Assembly: GCA_947652605.1 (NCBI GenBank)
Contig: CANTFG010000246.1
Location: forward strand, 17,401 to 81,400
DNA from: Elmis aenea
Lineage: Eukaryota; Arthropoda; Insecta; Coleoptera; Elmidae
DNA: 64,000 nt
Reading direction: 5' to 3'
Every line of letters starts with the position of its first letter. Position 1 is the first letter of the stretch. The notes under the pieces are model-generated. The model saw nothing but the letters and a program-made list of their open reading frames with translations. It did no database searches and was not told the DNA's origin. The translations under genes were made by a program, and so were the position numbers. Below are positions 26,701 through 41,700 of the stretch, piece after piece.

Positions 26701-29700
26701 ATATGCAAAACAATTGTATTCATGTAAAAAGGCGATGGATAAACTGTTCCTGTGATATACAAATCAATAATTAAAATTGTTTAGAAATAGTCGAACAAGG
26801 AACATATGTATTAACTAATGCACGGTATTTTTAGGAAATTATTAAAAATTAAAACCAGCTCATTGAAAGACATATGCAAAACAATTTTATTCATGTAAAG
26901 AGGCGATGGATAAACTGTTCCTGTGATATACAAATTAATAATTGAAATTGTTTCGAAATAGTCGCTCAAGGAACATATGTATTAACTAAAGCACGGTATT
27001 TTTAGGAAATTAGTAAAAATTAAAACCAGCTCATTGAAAGACATATGCAAAACAATTGTATTTATGTAAAGAGGCGATGGATAAACTGTTCCTGTGATAT
27101 ACAAATCAATAATTAAATTTTTTTAGAAATAGTCGCTCAAGGAACATATGTATTAACTAAAGCACGGTATTTTTAGGAAATTATTAAAAATTAAAACCAG
27201 CTCATTAAAAGACATATGCAAAACAATTGTATTCATGTAAAGAAGCGATGGATAAACTGTTCCTGTGATATACAAATCAATAATTAAAATTGTTTAGAAA
27301 TAGTCGCTTAAGAAACATATGTATTAACTAAAGCACGGTATTTTTAGGAAATTATTAAAAATTAAAACCAGCTCATTAAAAGACATATGCAAAACAATTG
27401 TATTCATGTAAAGAAGCGATGGATAAACTGTTCCTGTGATATACAAATCAATAATTAAAATTGTTCAGAAATAGTCGCTCAAGGAACATATGTATTAACT
27501 AAAGCACGGTATTTTTAGGAAATTATTAAAAATTAAAACCAGCTCATTGAAAGACATATGCAAAACAATTGTATTCCTGTAAAGAGGCGATGGATAAACT
27601 GTTTCTGTGACATACAAATCAATAATTAAAATTGTTCAGAAATAGTCGCTCAAGGAACATATGTATTAACTAAAGCACGGTATTTTTAGGAAATTATTAA
27701 AAATTAAAACCAGCTCATTGAAAGACATATGCAAAACAATTGTATTCATGTAAAGAGGCGATGGATAAACTGTTCCTGTGATATACAAATCAATAATTGA
27801 AATTGTTTCGAAATAGTCGCTCAAGGAACATATGTATTAACTAAAGCACGGTATTTTTAGGAAATTAGTAAAAATTAAAACCAGCTCATTGAAAGACATA
27901 TGCAAAACAATTGTATTTATGTAAAGAGGCGATGGATAAACTGTTCCTGTGATATACAAATCAATAATTAAAATTGTTTAGAAATAGTCGCACAAGAAAC
28001 ATATGTATTAACTAAAGCACGGTATTTTTAGGAAATTATTAAAAATTAAAACCAGCTCATTAAAAGACATATGCAAAACAATTGTATTCATGTAAAGAAG
28101 CGATGGATAAACTGTTCCTGTGATATACAAATCAATAATTAAAATTGTTTAGAAATAGTCGCACAAGAAACATATGTATTAACTAAAGCACGGTATTTTT
28201 AGGAAATTATTAAAAATTAAAACCAGCTCATTGAAAGACATATGCAAAACAATTGTATTCATGTAAAGAAGCGATGGATAAACTGTTCCTGTGATATACA
28301 AATCAATAATTAAAATTGTTTAGAAATAGTCGCACAAGAAACATATGTATTAACTAAAGCACGGTATTTTTAGGAAATTATTAAAAATTAAAACCAGCTC
28401 ATTGAAAGACATATGCAAAACAATTGTATTCATGTAAAAAGGCGATGGATAAACTGTTCCTGTGATATACAAATCAATAATTAAAATTGTTTAGAAATAG
28501 TCGCACAAGGAACATATGTATTAACTAATGCACGGTATTTTTAGGAAATTAGTAAAAATTAAAACCAGCTCATTGAAAGACATATGCAAAACAATTGTAT
28601 TTATGTAAAGAGGCGATGGATAAACTGTTCCTGTGATATACAAATCAATAATTAAAATTTTTTAGAAATAGTCGCTCAAGGAACATATGTATTAACTAAA
28701 GCACGGTATTTTTAGGAAATTATTAAAAATTAAAACCAGCTCATTAAAAGACATATGCAAAACAATTGTATTCATGTAAAGAAGCGATGGATAAACTGTT
28801 CCTGTGATATACAAATCAATAATTAAAATTGTTTAGAAATAGTCGCTTAAGAAACATATGTATTAACTAACGCACGGTATTTTTAGGAAATTATTAAAAA
28901 TTAAAACCAGCTCATTAAAAGACATATGCAAAACAATTGTATTCATGTAAAGAAGCGATGGATAAACTGTTCCTGTGATATACAAATCAATAATTAAAAT
29001 TGTTCAGAAATAGTCGCTCAAGGAACATATGTATTAACTAAAGCACGGTATTTTTAGGAAATTATTAAAAATTAAAACCAGCTCATTGAAAGACATATGC
29101 AAAACAATTGTATTCATGTAAAGAGGCAATGGATAAACTGTTTCTGTGACATACAAATCAATAATTTAAATTGTTCAGAAATAGTCGCTCAAGGAACATA
29201 TGTATTAACTAAAGCACGGTATTTTTAGGAAATTATTAAAAATTAAAACCAGCTCATTGAAAGACATATGCAAAACAATTGTATTCATGTAAAGAGGCGA
29301 TGGATAAACTGTTCCTGTGATATACAAATCAATAATTGAAATTGTTTCGAAATAGTCGCTCAAGGAACATATGTATTAACTAAAGCACGGTATTTTTAGG
29401 AAATTAGTAAAAATTAAAACCAGCTCATTGAAAGACATATGCAAAACAATTGTATTTATGTAAAGAGGCGATGGATAAACTGTTCCTGTGATATACAAAT
29501 CAATAATTAAAATTGTTCAGAAATAGTCGCTCAAGAAACATATGTATTAACTAAAGCACGGTATTTTTAGGAAATTATTAAAAATTAAAACCAGCTCATT
29601 AAAAGACATATGCAAAACAATTGTATTCATGTAAAGAAGCGATGGATAAACTGTTCCTGTGATATACAAATCAATAATTAAAATTGTTCAGAAATAGTCG

Positions 29701-32700
29701 CTCAAGGAACATATGTATTAACTAAAGCACGGTATTTTTAGGAAATTATTAAAAATTAAAACCAGCTCATTAAAAGACATATGCAAAACTATTGTATTCA
29801 TGTAAAGAAGCGATGGATAAACTGTTCCTGTGATATACAAATCAATAATTAAAATTGTTCAGAAATAGTCGCTCAAGGAACATATGTATTAACTAAAGCA
29901 CGGTATTTTTAGGAAATTATTAAAAATTAAAACCAGCTCATTAAAAGACATGCAAAACAATTGTATTCATGTAAAGAAGCGATGGATAAACTGTTCCTGT
30001 CATATACAAATCAATAATTGAAATTGTTTCGAAATAGTCGCACAAGGAACATATGTATTACCTAAAGCACGGTATTTTTAAGAAATTATTAAAAATTAAA
30101 ACCAGCTCATTGAAAGACATATGCAAAACAATTGTATTCATGTAAAGAGGCGATGGATAAACTGTTCCTGTGATATACAAATCAATAATTAAAATCGTTT
30201 AGAAATAGTCGCTCAAGGAACATATGTATTAACTAAAGCACGGTATTTTTAGGAAATTATTAAAAATTAAAACCAGCTCATTGAAAGACATATGCAAAAC
30301 AATTGTATTCATGTAAAGAGGCGATGGATAAACTGTTCCTGTGATATACAAATTAATAATTAAAATTGTACAGAAATAGTCGCTCAAGGAACATATGTAT
30401 TAACTAAAGCACGGTATTTTTAGGAAATTATTAAAAATTAAAACCAGCTCATTAAAAGACATATGCAAAACAATTGTATTCATGTAAAGAAGCGATGGAT
30501 AAACTGTTCCTGTGATATACAAATCAATAATTAAAATTGTTCAGAAATAGTCGCTCAAGGAACATATGTATTAACTAAAGCACGGTATTTTTAGGAAATT
30601 ATTAAAAATTAAAACCAGCTCATTGAAAGACATATGCAAAACAATTGTATTCCTGTAAAGAGGCGATGGATAAACTGTTTCTGTGACATACAAATCAATA
30701 ATTAAAATTGTTCAGAAATAGTCGCTCAAGGAACATATGTATTAACTAAAGCACGGTATTTTTAGGAAATTATTAAAAATTAAAACCAGCTCATTGAAAG
30801 ACATATGCAAAACAATTGTATTCATGTAAAGAGGCGATGGATAAACTGTTCCTGTGATATACAAATCAATAATTGAAATTGTTTCGAAATAGTCGCTCAA
30901 GGAACATATGTATTAACTAAAGCACGGTATTTTTAGGAAATTAGTAAAAATTAAAACCAGCTCATTGAAAGACATATGCAAAACAATTGTATTTATGTAA
31001 AGAGGCGATGGATAAACTGTTCCTGTGATATACAAATCAATAATTAAAATTTTTTAGAAATAGTCGCTCAAGGAACATATGTATTAACTAAAGCACGGTA
31101 TTTTTAGGAAATTATTAAAAATTAAAACCAGCTCATTAAAAGACATATGCAAAACAATTGTATTCATGTAAAGAAGCGATGGATAAACTGTTCCTGTGAT
31201 ATACAAATCAATAATTAAAATTGTTTAGAAATAGTCGCTTAAGGAACATATGTATTAACTAAAGCACGGTATTTTTAGGAAATTATTAAAAATTAAAACC
31301 AGCTCATTAAAAGACATATGCAAAACAATTGTATTCATGTAAAGAAGCGATGGATAAACTGTTCCTGTGATATACAAATCAATAATTAAAATTGTTTAGA
31401 AATAGTCGCTCAAGGAACATATGTATTAACTAAAGCACGGTATTTTTAGGAAATTATTAAATATTAAAACCAGCTCATTGAAAGACATATGCAAAACAAT
31501 TTTATTCATGTAAAAAGGCGATGGATAAACTGTTCCTGTCATATACAAATCAATAATTGAAATTGTTTCGAAATAGTCGCACAAGGAACATATGTATTAA
31601 CTAAAGCACGGTATTTTTAGGAAATTAGTAAAAATTAAAACCAGCTCTTTAAAAGACATATGCAAAACAATTGTATTCATGTAAAGAGGCGATGGATAAA
31701 CTGTTTCTGTGATATACAAATCAATAATTAAAATTGTTCAGAAATAGTCGCTCAAGGAACATATGTATTAACTAAAGCACGGTATTTTTAGGAAATTATT
31801 AAAAATTAAAACCAGCTCATTGAAAGACATATGCAAAACAATTGTATTCCTGTGAAGAGGCGATGGATAAACTGTTTCTGTGATATACAAATCAATAATT
31901 AAAATTGTTCAGAAATAGTCGCTCAAGGAACATATGTATTAACTAAAGCACGGTATTTTTAGGAAATTTTTAAAAATTAAAACCAGCTCATTGAAAGACA
32001 TATGCAAAACAATTGTATTCCTGTAAAGAGGCGATGGATAAACTGTTTCTGTGATATACAAATCAATAATTAAAATTGTTCAGAAATAGTCGCTCAAGGA
32101 ACATAATTATGTATTAACTAAAGCACGGTATTTTTAGGAAATTATTAAAAATTAAAACCAGCTCATTGAAAGACATATGCAAAACAATTGTATTCCTGTA
32201 AAGAGGCGATGGATAAACTGTTTCTGTGACATACAAATCAATAATTAAAATTGTTCAGAAATAGTCGCTCAAGGAACATATGTATTAACTAAAGCACGGT
32301 ATTTTTAGGAAATTATTAAAAACTAAAACCAGCTCATTGAAAGACATATGCAAAACAATTGTATTCATGTAAAGAGGCGATGGATAAACTGTTCCTGTGA
32401 TATACAAATCAATAATTAAAAGTGTTTCGAAATAGTCGCTCAAGGAACATATGTATTAACTAAAGCACGGTATTTTTAGGAAATTATTAAAAATTAAAAC
32501 CAGCTCATTGAAAGACATATGCAAAACAATTTTATTCATGTAAAGAGGCGATGGATAAACTGTTCCTGTGATATACAAATCAATAATTAAAATTGTTTCG
32601 AAATAGTCGCTCAAGGAACATATGTATTAACTAAAGCACGGTATTTTTAGGAAATTAGTAAAAATTAAAACCAGCTCATTGAAAGACATATGCAAAACAA

Positions 32701-35700
32701 TTGTATTGATGTAAAGAGGCGATGGATAAACTGTTTCTGTGATATACAAATCAATAATTAAAATTTTTTAGAAATAGTCGCTCAAGGAACATATGTATTA
32801 ACTAAAGCACGGTATTTTTAGGAAATTATTAAAAATTAAAACCAGCTCATTAAAAGACATATGCAAAACAATTGTATTCATGTAAAGAAGCGATGGATAA
32901 ACTGTTCCTGTGATAAACAAATCAATAATTAAAATTGTTTAGAAATAGTCGCACAAAAAACATATGTATTAACTAAAGCACGGTATTTTTAGGAAATTAT
33001 TAAAAATTAAAACCAGCTCATTGAAAGACATATGCAAAACAATTGTATTCATGTAAAAAGGCGATGGATAAACTGTTCCTGTGATATACAAATCAATAAT
33101 TAAAATTGTTTAGAAATAGTCGAACAAGGAACATATGTATTAACTAATGCACGGTATTTTTAGGAAATTATTAAAAATTAAAACCAGCTCATTGAAAGAC
33201 ATATGCAAAACAATTGTATTCATGTAAAGAGGCGATGGATAAACTGTTCCTGTGATATACAAATTAATAATTGAAATTGTTTCGAAATAGTCGCTCAAGG
33301 AACATATGTATTAACTAAAGCACGGTATTTTTAGGAAATTAGTAAAAATTAAAACCAGCCCATTGAAAGACATATGCAAAACAATTGTATTTATGTAAAG
33401 AGGCGATGGATAAACTGTTCCTGTGATATACAAATCAATAATTAAATTTTTTTAGAAATAGTCGCTCAAGGAACATATGTATTAACTAAAGCACGGTATT
33501 TTTAGGAAATTATTAAAAATTAAAACCAGCTCATTAAAAGACATATGCAAAACAATTGTATTCATGTAAAGAAGCGATGGATAAACTGTTCCTGTGATAT
33601 ACAAATCAATAATTAAAATTGTTTAGTAATAGTCGCTTAGGAAACATATGTATTAACTAAAGCACGGTATTTTTAGGAAATTATTAAAAATTAAAACCAG
33701 CTCATTAAAAGACATATGCAAAACAATTGTATTCATGTAAAGAAGCGATGGATAAACTGTTCCTGTGATATACAAATCAATAATTAAAATTGTTCAGAAA
33801 TAGTCGCTCAAGGAACATATGTATTAACTAAAGCACGGTATTTTTAGGAAATTATTAAAAATTAAAACCAGCTCATTGAAAGACATATGCAAAACAATTG
33901 TATTCCTGTAAAGAGGCGATGGATAAACTGTTTCTGTGACATACAAATCAATAATTAAAATTGTTCAGAAATAGTCGCTCAAGGAACATATGTATTAACT
34001 AAAGCACGGTATTTTTAGGAAATTATTAAAAATTAAAACCAGCTCATTGAAAGACATATGCAAAACAATTGTATTCATGTAAAGAGGCGATGGATAAACT
34101 GTTCCTGTGATATACAAATCAATAATTGAAATTGTTTCGAAATAGTCGCTCAAGGAACATATGTATTAACTAAAGCACGGTATTTTTAGGAAATTAGTAA
34201 AAATTAAAACCAGCTCATTGAAAGACATATGCAAAACAATTGTATTTATGTAAAGAGGCGATGGATAAACTGTTCCTGTGATATACAAATCAATAATTAA
34301 AATTGTTTAGAAATAGTCGCACAAGAAACATATGTATTAACTAAAGCACGGTATTTTTAGGAAATTATTAAAAATTAAAACCAGCTCATTAAAAGACATA
34401 TGCAAAACAATTGTATTCATGTAAAGAAGCGATGGATAAACTGTTCCTGTGATATACAAATCAATAATTAAAATTGTTTAGAAATAGTCGCACAAGAAAC
34501 ATATGTATTAACTAAAGCACGGTATTTTTAGGAAATTATTAAAAATTAAAACCAGCTCATTGAAAGACATATGCAAAACAATTGTATTCATGTAAAAAGG
34601 CGATGGATAAACTGTTCCTGTGATATACAAATCAATAATTAAAATTGTTTAGAAATAGTCGCACAAGGAACATATGTATTAACTAATGCACGGTATTTTT
34701 AGGAAATTATTAAAAATTAAAACCAGCTCATTGAAAGACATATGCAAAACAATTGTATTCATGTAAAGAGGCGATGGATAAACTGTTCCTGTGATATACA
34801 AATTAATAATTGAAATTGTTTCGAAATAGTCGCTCAAGGAACATATGTATTAACTAAAGCACGGTATTTTTAGGAAATTAGTAAAAATTAAAACCAGCTC
34901 ATTGAAAGACATATGCAAAACAATTGTATTTATGTAAAGAGGCGATGGATAAACTGTTCCTGTGATATACAAATCAATAATTAAAATTTTTTAGAAATAG
35001 TCGCTCAAGGAACATATGTATTAACTAAAGCACGGTATTTTTAGGAAATTATTAAAAATTAAAACCAGCTCATTAAAAGACATATGCAAAACAATTGTAT
35101 TCATGTAAAGAAGCGATGGATAAACTGTTCCTGTGATATACAAATTAATAATTAAAATTGTTTAGAAATAGTCGCTTAAGAAACATATGTATTAACTAAA
35201 GCACGGTATTTTTAGGAAATTATTAAAAATTAAAACCAGCTCATTAAAAGACATATGCAAAACAATTGTATTCATGTAAAGAAGCGATGGATAAACTGTT
35301 CCTGTGATATACAAATCAATAATTAAAATTGTTCAGAAATAGTCGCTCAAGGAACATATGTATTAACTAAAGCACGGTATTTTTAGGAAATTATTAAAAA
35401 TTAAAACCAGCTCATTGAAAGACATATGCAAAACAATTGTATTCATGTAAAGAGGCGATGGATAAACTGTTTCTGTGACATACAAATCAATAATTTAAAT
35501 TGTTCAGAAATAGTCGCTCAAGGAACATATGTATTAACTAAAGCACGGTATTTTTAGGAAATTATTAAAAATTAAAACCAGCTCATTGAAAGACATATGC
35601 AAAACAATTGTATTCATGTAAAGAGGCGATGGATAAACTGTTCCTGTGATATACAAATCAATAATTGAAATTGTTTCGAAATAGTCGCTCAAGGAACATA

Positions 35701-38700
35701 TGTATTAACTAAAGCACGGTATTTTTAGGAAATTAGTAAAAATTAAAACCAGCTCATTGAAAGACATATGCAAAACAATTGTATTTATGTAAAGAGGCGA
35801 TGGATAAACTGTTCCTGTGATATACAAATCAATAATTAAAATTGTTCAGAAATAGTCGCTCAAGAAACATATGTATTAACTAAAGCACGGTATTTTTAGG
35901 AAATTATTAAAAATTAAAACCAGCTCATTAAAAGACATATGCAAAACAATTGTATTCATGTAAAGAAGCGATGGATAAACTGTTCCTGTGATATACAAAT
36001 CAATAATTAAAATTGTTCAGAAATAGTCGCTCAAGGAACATATGTATTAACTAAAGCACGGTATTTTTAGGAAATTATTAAAAATTAAAACCAGCTCATT
36101 AAAAGACATATGCAAAACAATTGTATTCATGTAAAGAAGCGATGGATAAACTGTTCCTGTGATATACAAATCAATAATTAAAATTGTTCAGAAATAGTCG
36201 CTCAAGGAACATATGTATTAACTAAAGCACGGTATTTTTAGGAAATTATTAAAAATTAAAACCAGCTCATTGAAAGACATGCAAAACAATTGTATTCATG
36301 TAAAGAAGCGATGGATAAACTGTTCCTGTCATATACAAATCAATAATTGAAATTGTTTCGAAATAGTCGCACAAGGAACATATGTATTACCTAAAGCACG
36401 GTATTTTTAGGAAATTATTAAAAATTAAAACCAGCTCATTGAAAGACATATGCAAAACAATTGTATTCATGTAAAGAGGCGATGGATAAACTGTTCCTGT
36501 GATATACAAATCAATAATTAAAATCGTTTAGAAATAGTCGCTCAAGGAACATATGTATTAACTAAAGCACGGTATTTTTAGGAAATTATTAAAAATTAAA
36601 ACCAGCTCATTGAAAGACATATGCAAAACAATTGTATTCATGTAAAGAGGCGATGGATAAACTGTTCCTGTGATATACAAATTAATAATTAAAATTGTAC
36701 AGAAATAGTCGCTCAAGGAACATATGTATTAACTAAAGCACGGTATTTTTAGGAAATTATTAAAAATTAAAACCAGCTCATTAAAAGACATATGCAAAAC
36801 AATTGTATTCATGTAAAGAAGCGATGGATAAACTGTTCCTGTGATATACAAATCAATAATTAAAATTGTTCAGAAATAGTCGCTCAAGGAACATATGTAT
36901 TAACTAAAGCACGGTATTTTTAGGAAATTATTAAAAATTAAAACCAGCTCATTGAAAGACATATGCAAAACAATTGTATTCCTGTAAAGAGGCGATGGAT
37001 AAACTGTTTCTGTGACATACAAATCAATAATTAAAATTGTTCAGAAATAGTCGCTCAAGGAACATATGTATTAACTAAAGCACGGTATTTTTAGGAAATT
37101 ATTAAAAACTAAAACCAGCTCATTGAAAGACATATGCAAAACAATTGTATTCATGTAAAGAGGCGATGGATAAACTGTTCCTGTGATATACAAATCAATA
37201 ATTAAAAGTGTTTCGAAATAGTCGCTCAAGGAACATATGTATTAACTAAAGCACGGTATTTTTAGGAAATTATTAAAAATTAAAACCAGCTCATTGAAAG
37301 ACATATGCAAAACAATTTTATTCATGTAAAGAGGCGATGGATAAACTGTTCCTGTGATATACAAATCAATAATTAAAATTGTTTCGAAATAGTCGCTCAA
37401 GGAACATATGTATTAACTAAAGCACGGTATTTTTAGGAAATTAGTAAAAATTAAAACCAGCTCATTGAAAGACATATGCAAAACAATTGTATTGATGTAA
37501 AGAGGCGATGGATAAACTGTTTCTGTGATATACAAATCAATAATTAAAATTTTTTAGAAATAGTCGCTCAAGGAACATATGTATTAACTAAAGCACGGTA
37601 TTTTTAGGAAATTATTAAAAATTAAAACCAGCTCATTGAAAGACATATGCAAAACAATTGTATTCCTGTAAAGAGGCGATGGATAAACTGTTTCTGTGAC
37701 ATACAAATCAATAATTAAAATTGTTCAGAAATAGTCGCTCAAGGAACATATGTATTAACTAAAGCACGGTATTTTTAGGAAATTATTAAAAACTAAAACC
37801 AGCTCATTGAAAGACATATGCAAAACAATTGTATTCATGTAAAGAGGCGATGGATAAACTGTTCCTGTGATATACAAATCAATAATTAAAAGTGTTTCAA
37901 AATAGTCGCTCAAGGAACATATGTATTAACTAAAGCACGGTATTTTTAGGAAATTATTAAAAATTAAAACCAGCTCATTGAAAGACATATGCAAAACAAT
38001 TTTATTCATGTAAAGAGGCGATGGATAAACTGTTCCTGTGATATACAAATCAATAATTAAAATTGTTTCGAAATAGTCGCTCAAGGAACATATGTATTAA
38101 CTAAAGCACGGTATTTTTAGGAAATTAGTAAAAATTAAAACCAGCTCATTGAAAGACATATGCAAAACAATTGTATTGATGTAAAGAGGCGATGGATAAA
38201 CTGTTTCTGTGATATACAAATCAATAATTAAAATTTTTTAGAAATAGTCGCTCAAGGAACATATGTATTAACTAAAGCACGGTATTTTTAGGAAATTATT
38301 AAAAATTAAAACCAGCTCATTAAAAGACATATGCAAAACAATTGTATTCATGTAAAGAAGCGATGGATAAACTGTTCCTGTGATAAACAAATCAATAATT
38401 AAAATTGTTTAGAAATAGTCGCACAAGAAACATATGTATTAACTAAAGCACGGTATTTTTAGGAAATTATTAAAAATTAAAACCAGCTCATTGAAAGACA
38501 TATGCAAAACAATTGTATTCATGTAAAAAGGCGATGGATAAACTGTTCCTGTGATATACAAATCAATAATTAAAATTGTTTAGAAATAGTCGAACAAGGA
38601 ACATATGTATTAACTAATGCACGGTATTTTTAGGAAATTATTAAAAATTAAAACCAGCTCATTGAAAGACATATGCAAAACAATTGTATTCATGTAAAGA

Positions 38701-41700
38701 GGCGATGGATAAACTGTTCCTGTGATATACAAATTAATAATTGAAATTGTTTCGAAATAGTCGCTCAAGGAACATATGTATTAACTAAAGCACGGTATTT
38801 TTAGGAAATTAGTAAAAATTAAAACCAGCCCATTGAAAGACATATGCAAAACAATTGTATTTATGTAAAGAGGCGATGGATAAACTGTTCCTGTGATATA
38901 CAAATCAATAATTAAATTTTTTTAGAAATAGTCGCTCAAGGAACATATGTATTAACTAAAGCACGGTATTTTTAGGAAATTATTAAAAATTAAAACCAGC
39001 TCATTAAAAGACATATGCAAAACAATTGTATTCATGTAAAGAAGCGATGGATAAACTGTTCCTGTGATATACAAATCAATAATTAAAATTGTTTAGTAAT
39101 AGTCGCTTAAGAAACATATGTATTAACTAAAGCACGGTATTTTTAGGAAATTATTAAAAATTAAAACCAGCTCATTAAAAGACATATGCAAAACAATTGT
39201 ATTCATGTAAAGAAGCGATGGATAAACTGTTCCTGTGATATACAAATCAATAATTAAAATTGTTCAGAAATAGTCGCTCAAGGAACATATGTATTAACTA
39301 AAGCACGGTATTTTTAGGAAATTATTAAAAATTAAAACCAGCTCATTGAAAGACATATGCAAAACAATTGTATTCCTGTAAAGAGGCGATGGATAAACTG
39401 TTTCTGTGACATACAAATCAATAATTAAAATTGTTCAGAAATAGTCGCTCAAGGAACATATGTATTAACTAAAGCACGGTATTTTTAGGAAATTATTAAA
39501 AATTAAAACCAGCTCATTGAAAGACATATGCAAAACAATTGTATTCATGTAAAGAGGCGATGGATAAACTGTTCCTGTGATATACAAATCAATAATTGAA
39601 ATTGTTTCGAAATAGTCGCTCAAGGAACATATGTATTAACTAAAGCACGGTATTTTTAGGAAATTAGTAAAAATTAAAACCAGCTCATTGAAAGACATAT
39701 GCAAAACAATTGTATTTATGTAAAGAGGCGATGGATAAACTGTTCCTGTGATATACAAATCAATAATTAAAATTGTTTAGAAATAGTCGCACAAGAAACA
39801 TATGTATTAACTAAAGCACGGTATTTTTAGGAAATTATTAAAAATTAAAACCAGCTCATTAAAAGACATATGCAAAACAATTGTATTCATGTAAAGAAGC
39901 GATGGATAAACTGTTCCTGTGATATACAAATCAATAATTAAAATTGTTTAGAAATAGTCGCACAAGAAACATATGTATTAACTAAAGCACGGTATTTTTA
40001 GGAAATTATTAAAAATTAAAACCAGCTCATTGAAAGACATATGCAAAACAATTGTATTCATGTAAAAAGGCGATGGATAAACTGTTCCTGTGATATACAA
40101 ATCAATAATTAAAATTGTTTAGAAATAGTCGCACAAGGAACATATGTATTAACTAATGCACGGTATTTTTAGGAAATTATTAAAAATTAAAACCAGCTCA
40201 TTGAAAGACATATGCAAAACAATTGTATTCATGTAAAGAGGCGATGGATAAACTGTTCCTGTGATATACAAATTAATAATTGAAATTGTTTCGAAATAGT
40301 CGCTCAAGGAACATATGTATTAACTAAAGCACGGTATTTTTAGGAAATTAGTAAAAATTAAAACCAGCTCATTGAAAGACATATGCAAAACAATTGTATT
40401 TATGTAAAGAGGCGATGGATAAACTGTTCCTGTGATATACAAATCAATAATTAAAATTTTTTAGAAATAGTCGCTCAAGGAACATATGTATTAACTAAAG
40501 CACGGTATTTTTAGGAAATTATTAAAAATTAAAACCAGCTCATTAAAAGACATATGCAAAACAATTGTATTCATGTAAAGAAGCGATGGATAAACTGTTC
40601 CTGTGATATACAAATTAATAATTAAAATTGTTTAGAAATAGTCGCTTAAGAAACATATGTATTAACTAAAGCACGGTATTTTTAGGAAATTATTAAAAAT
40701 TAAAACCAGCTCATTAAAAGACATATGCAAAACAATTGTATTCATGTAAAGAAGCGATGGATAAACTGTTCCTGTGATATACAAATCAATAATTAAAATT
40801 GTTCAGAAATAGTCGCTCAAGGAACATATGTATTAACTAAAGCACGGTATTTTTAGGAAATTATTAAAAATTAAAACCAGCTCATTGAAAGACATATGCA
40901 AAACAATTGTATTCATGTAAAGAGGCGATGGATAAACTGTTTCTGTGACATACAAATCAATAATTTAAATTGTTCAGAAATAGTCGCTCAGGGAACATAT
41001 GTATTAACTAAAGCACGGTATTTTTAGGAAATTATTAAAAATTAAAACCAGCTCATTGAAAGACATATGCAAAACAATTGTATTCATGTAAAGAGGCGAT
41101 GGATAAACTGTTCCTGTGATATACAAATCAATAATTGAAATTGTTTCGAAATAGTCGCTCAAGGAACATATGTATTAACTAAAGCACGGTATTTTTAGGA
41201 AATTAGTAAAAATTAAAACCAGCTCATTGAAAGACATATGCAAAACAATTGTATTTATGTAAAGAGGCGATGGATAAACTGTTCCTGTGATATACAAATC
41301 AATAATTAAAATTGTTCAGTATTAGTCGCTCAAGAAACATATGTATTAACTAAAGCACGGTATTTTTAGGAAATTATTAAAAATTAAAACCAGCTCATTA
41401 AAAGACATATGCAAAACAATTGTATTCATGTAAAGAAGCGATGGATAAACTGTTCCTGTGATATACAAATCAATAATTAAAATTGTTCAGAAATAGTCGC
41501 TCAAGGAACATATGTATTAACTAAAGCACGGTATTTTTAGGAAATTATTAAAAATTAAAACCAGCTCATTAAAAGACATATGCAAAACAATTGTATTCAT
41601 GTAAAGAAGCGATGGATAAACTGTTCCTGTGATATACAAATCAATAATTAAAATTGTTCAGAAATAGTCGCTCAAGGAACATATGTATTAACTAAAGCAC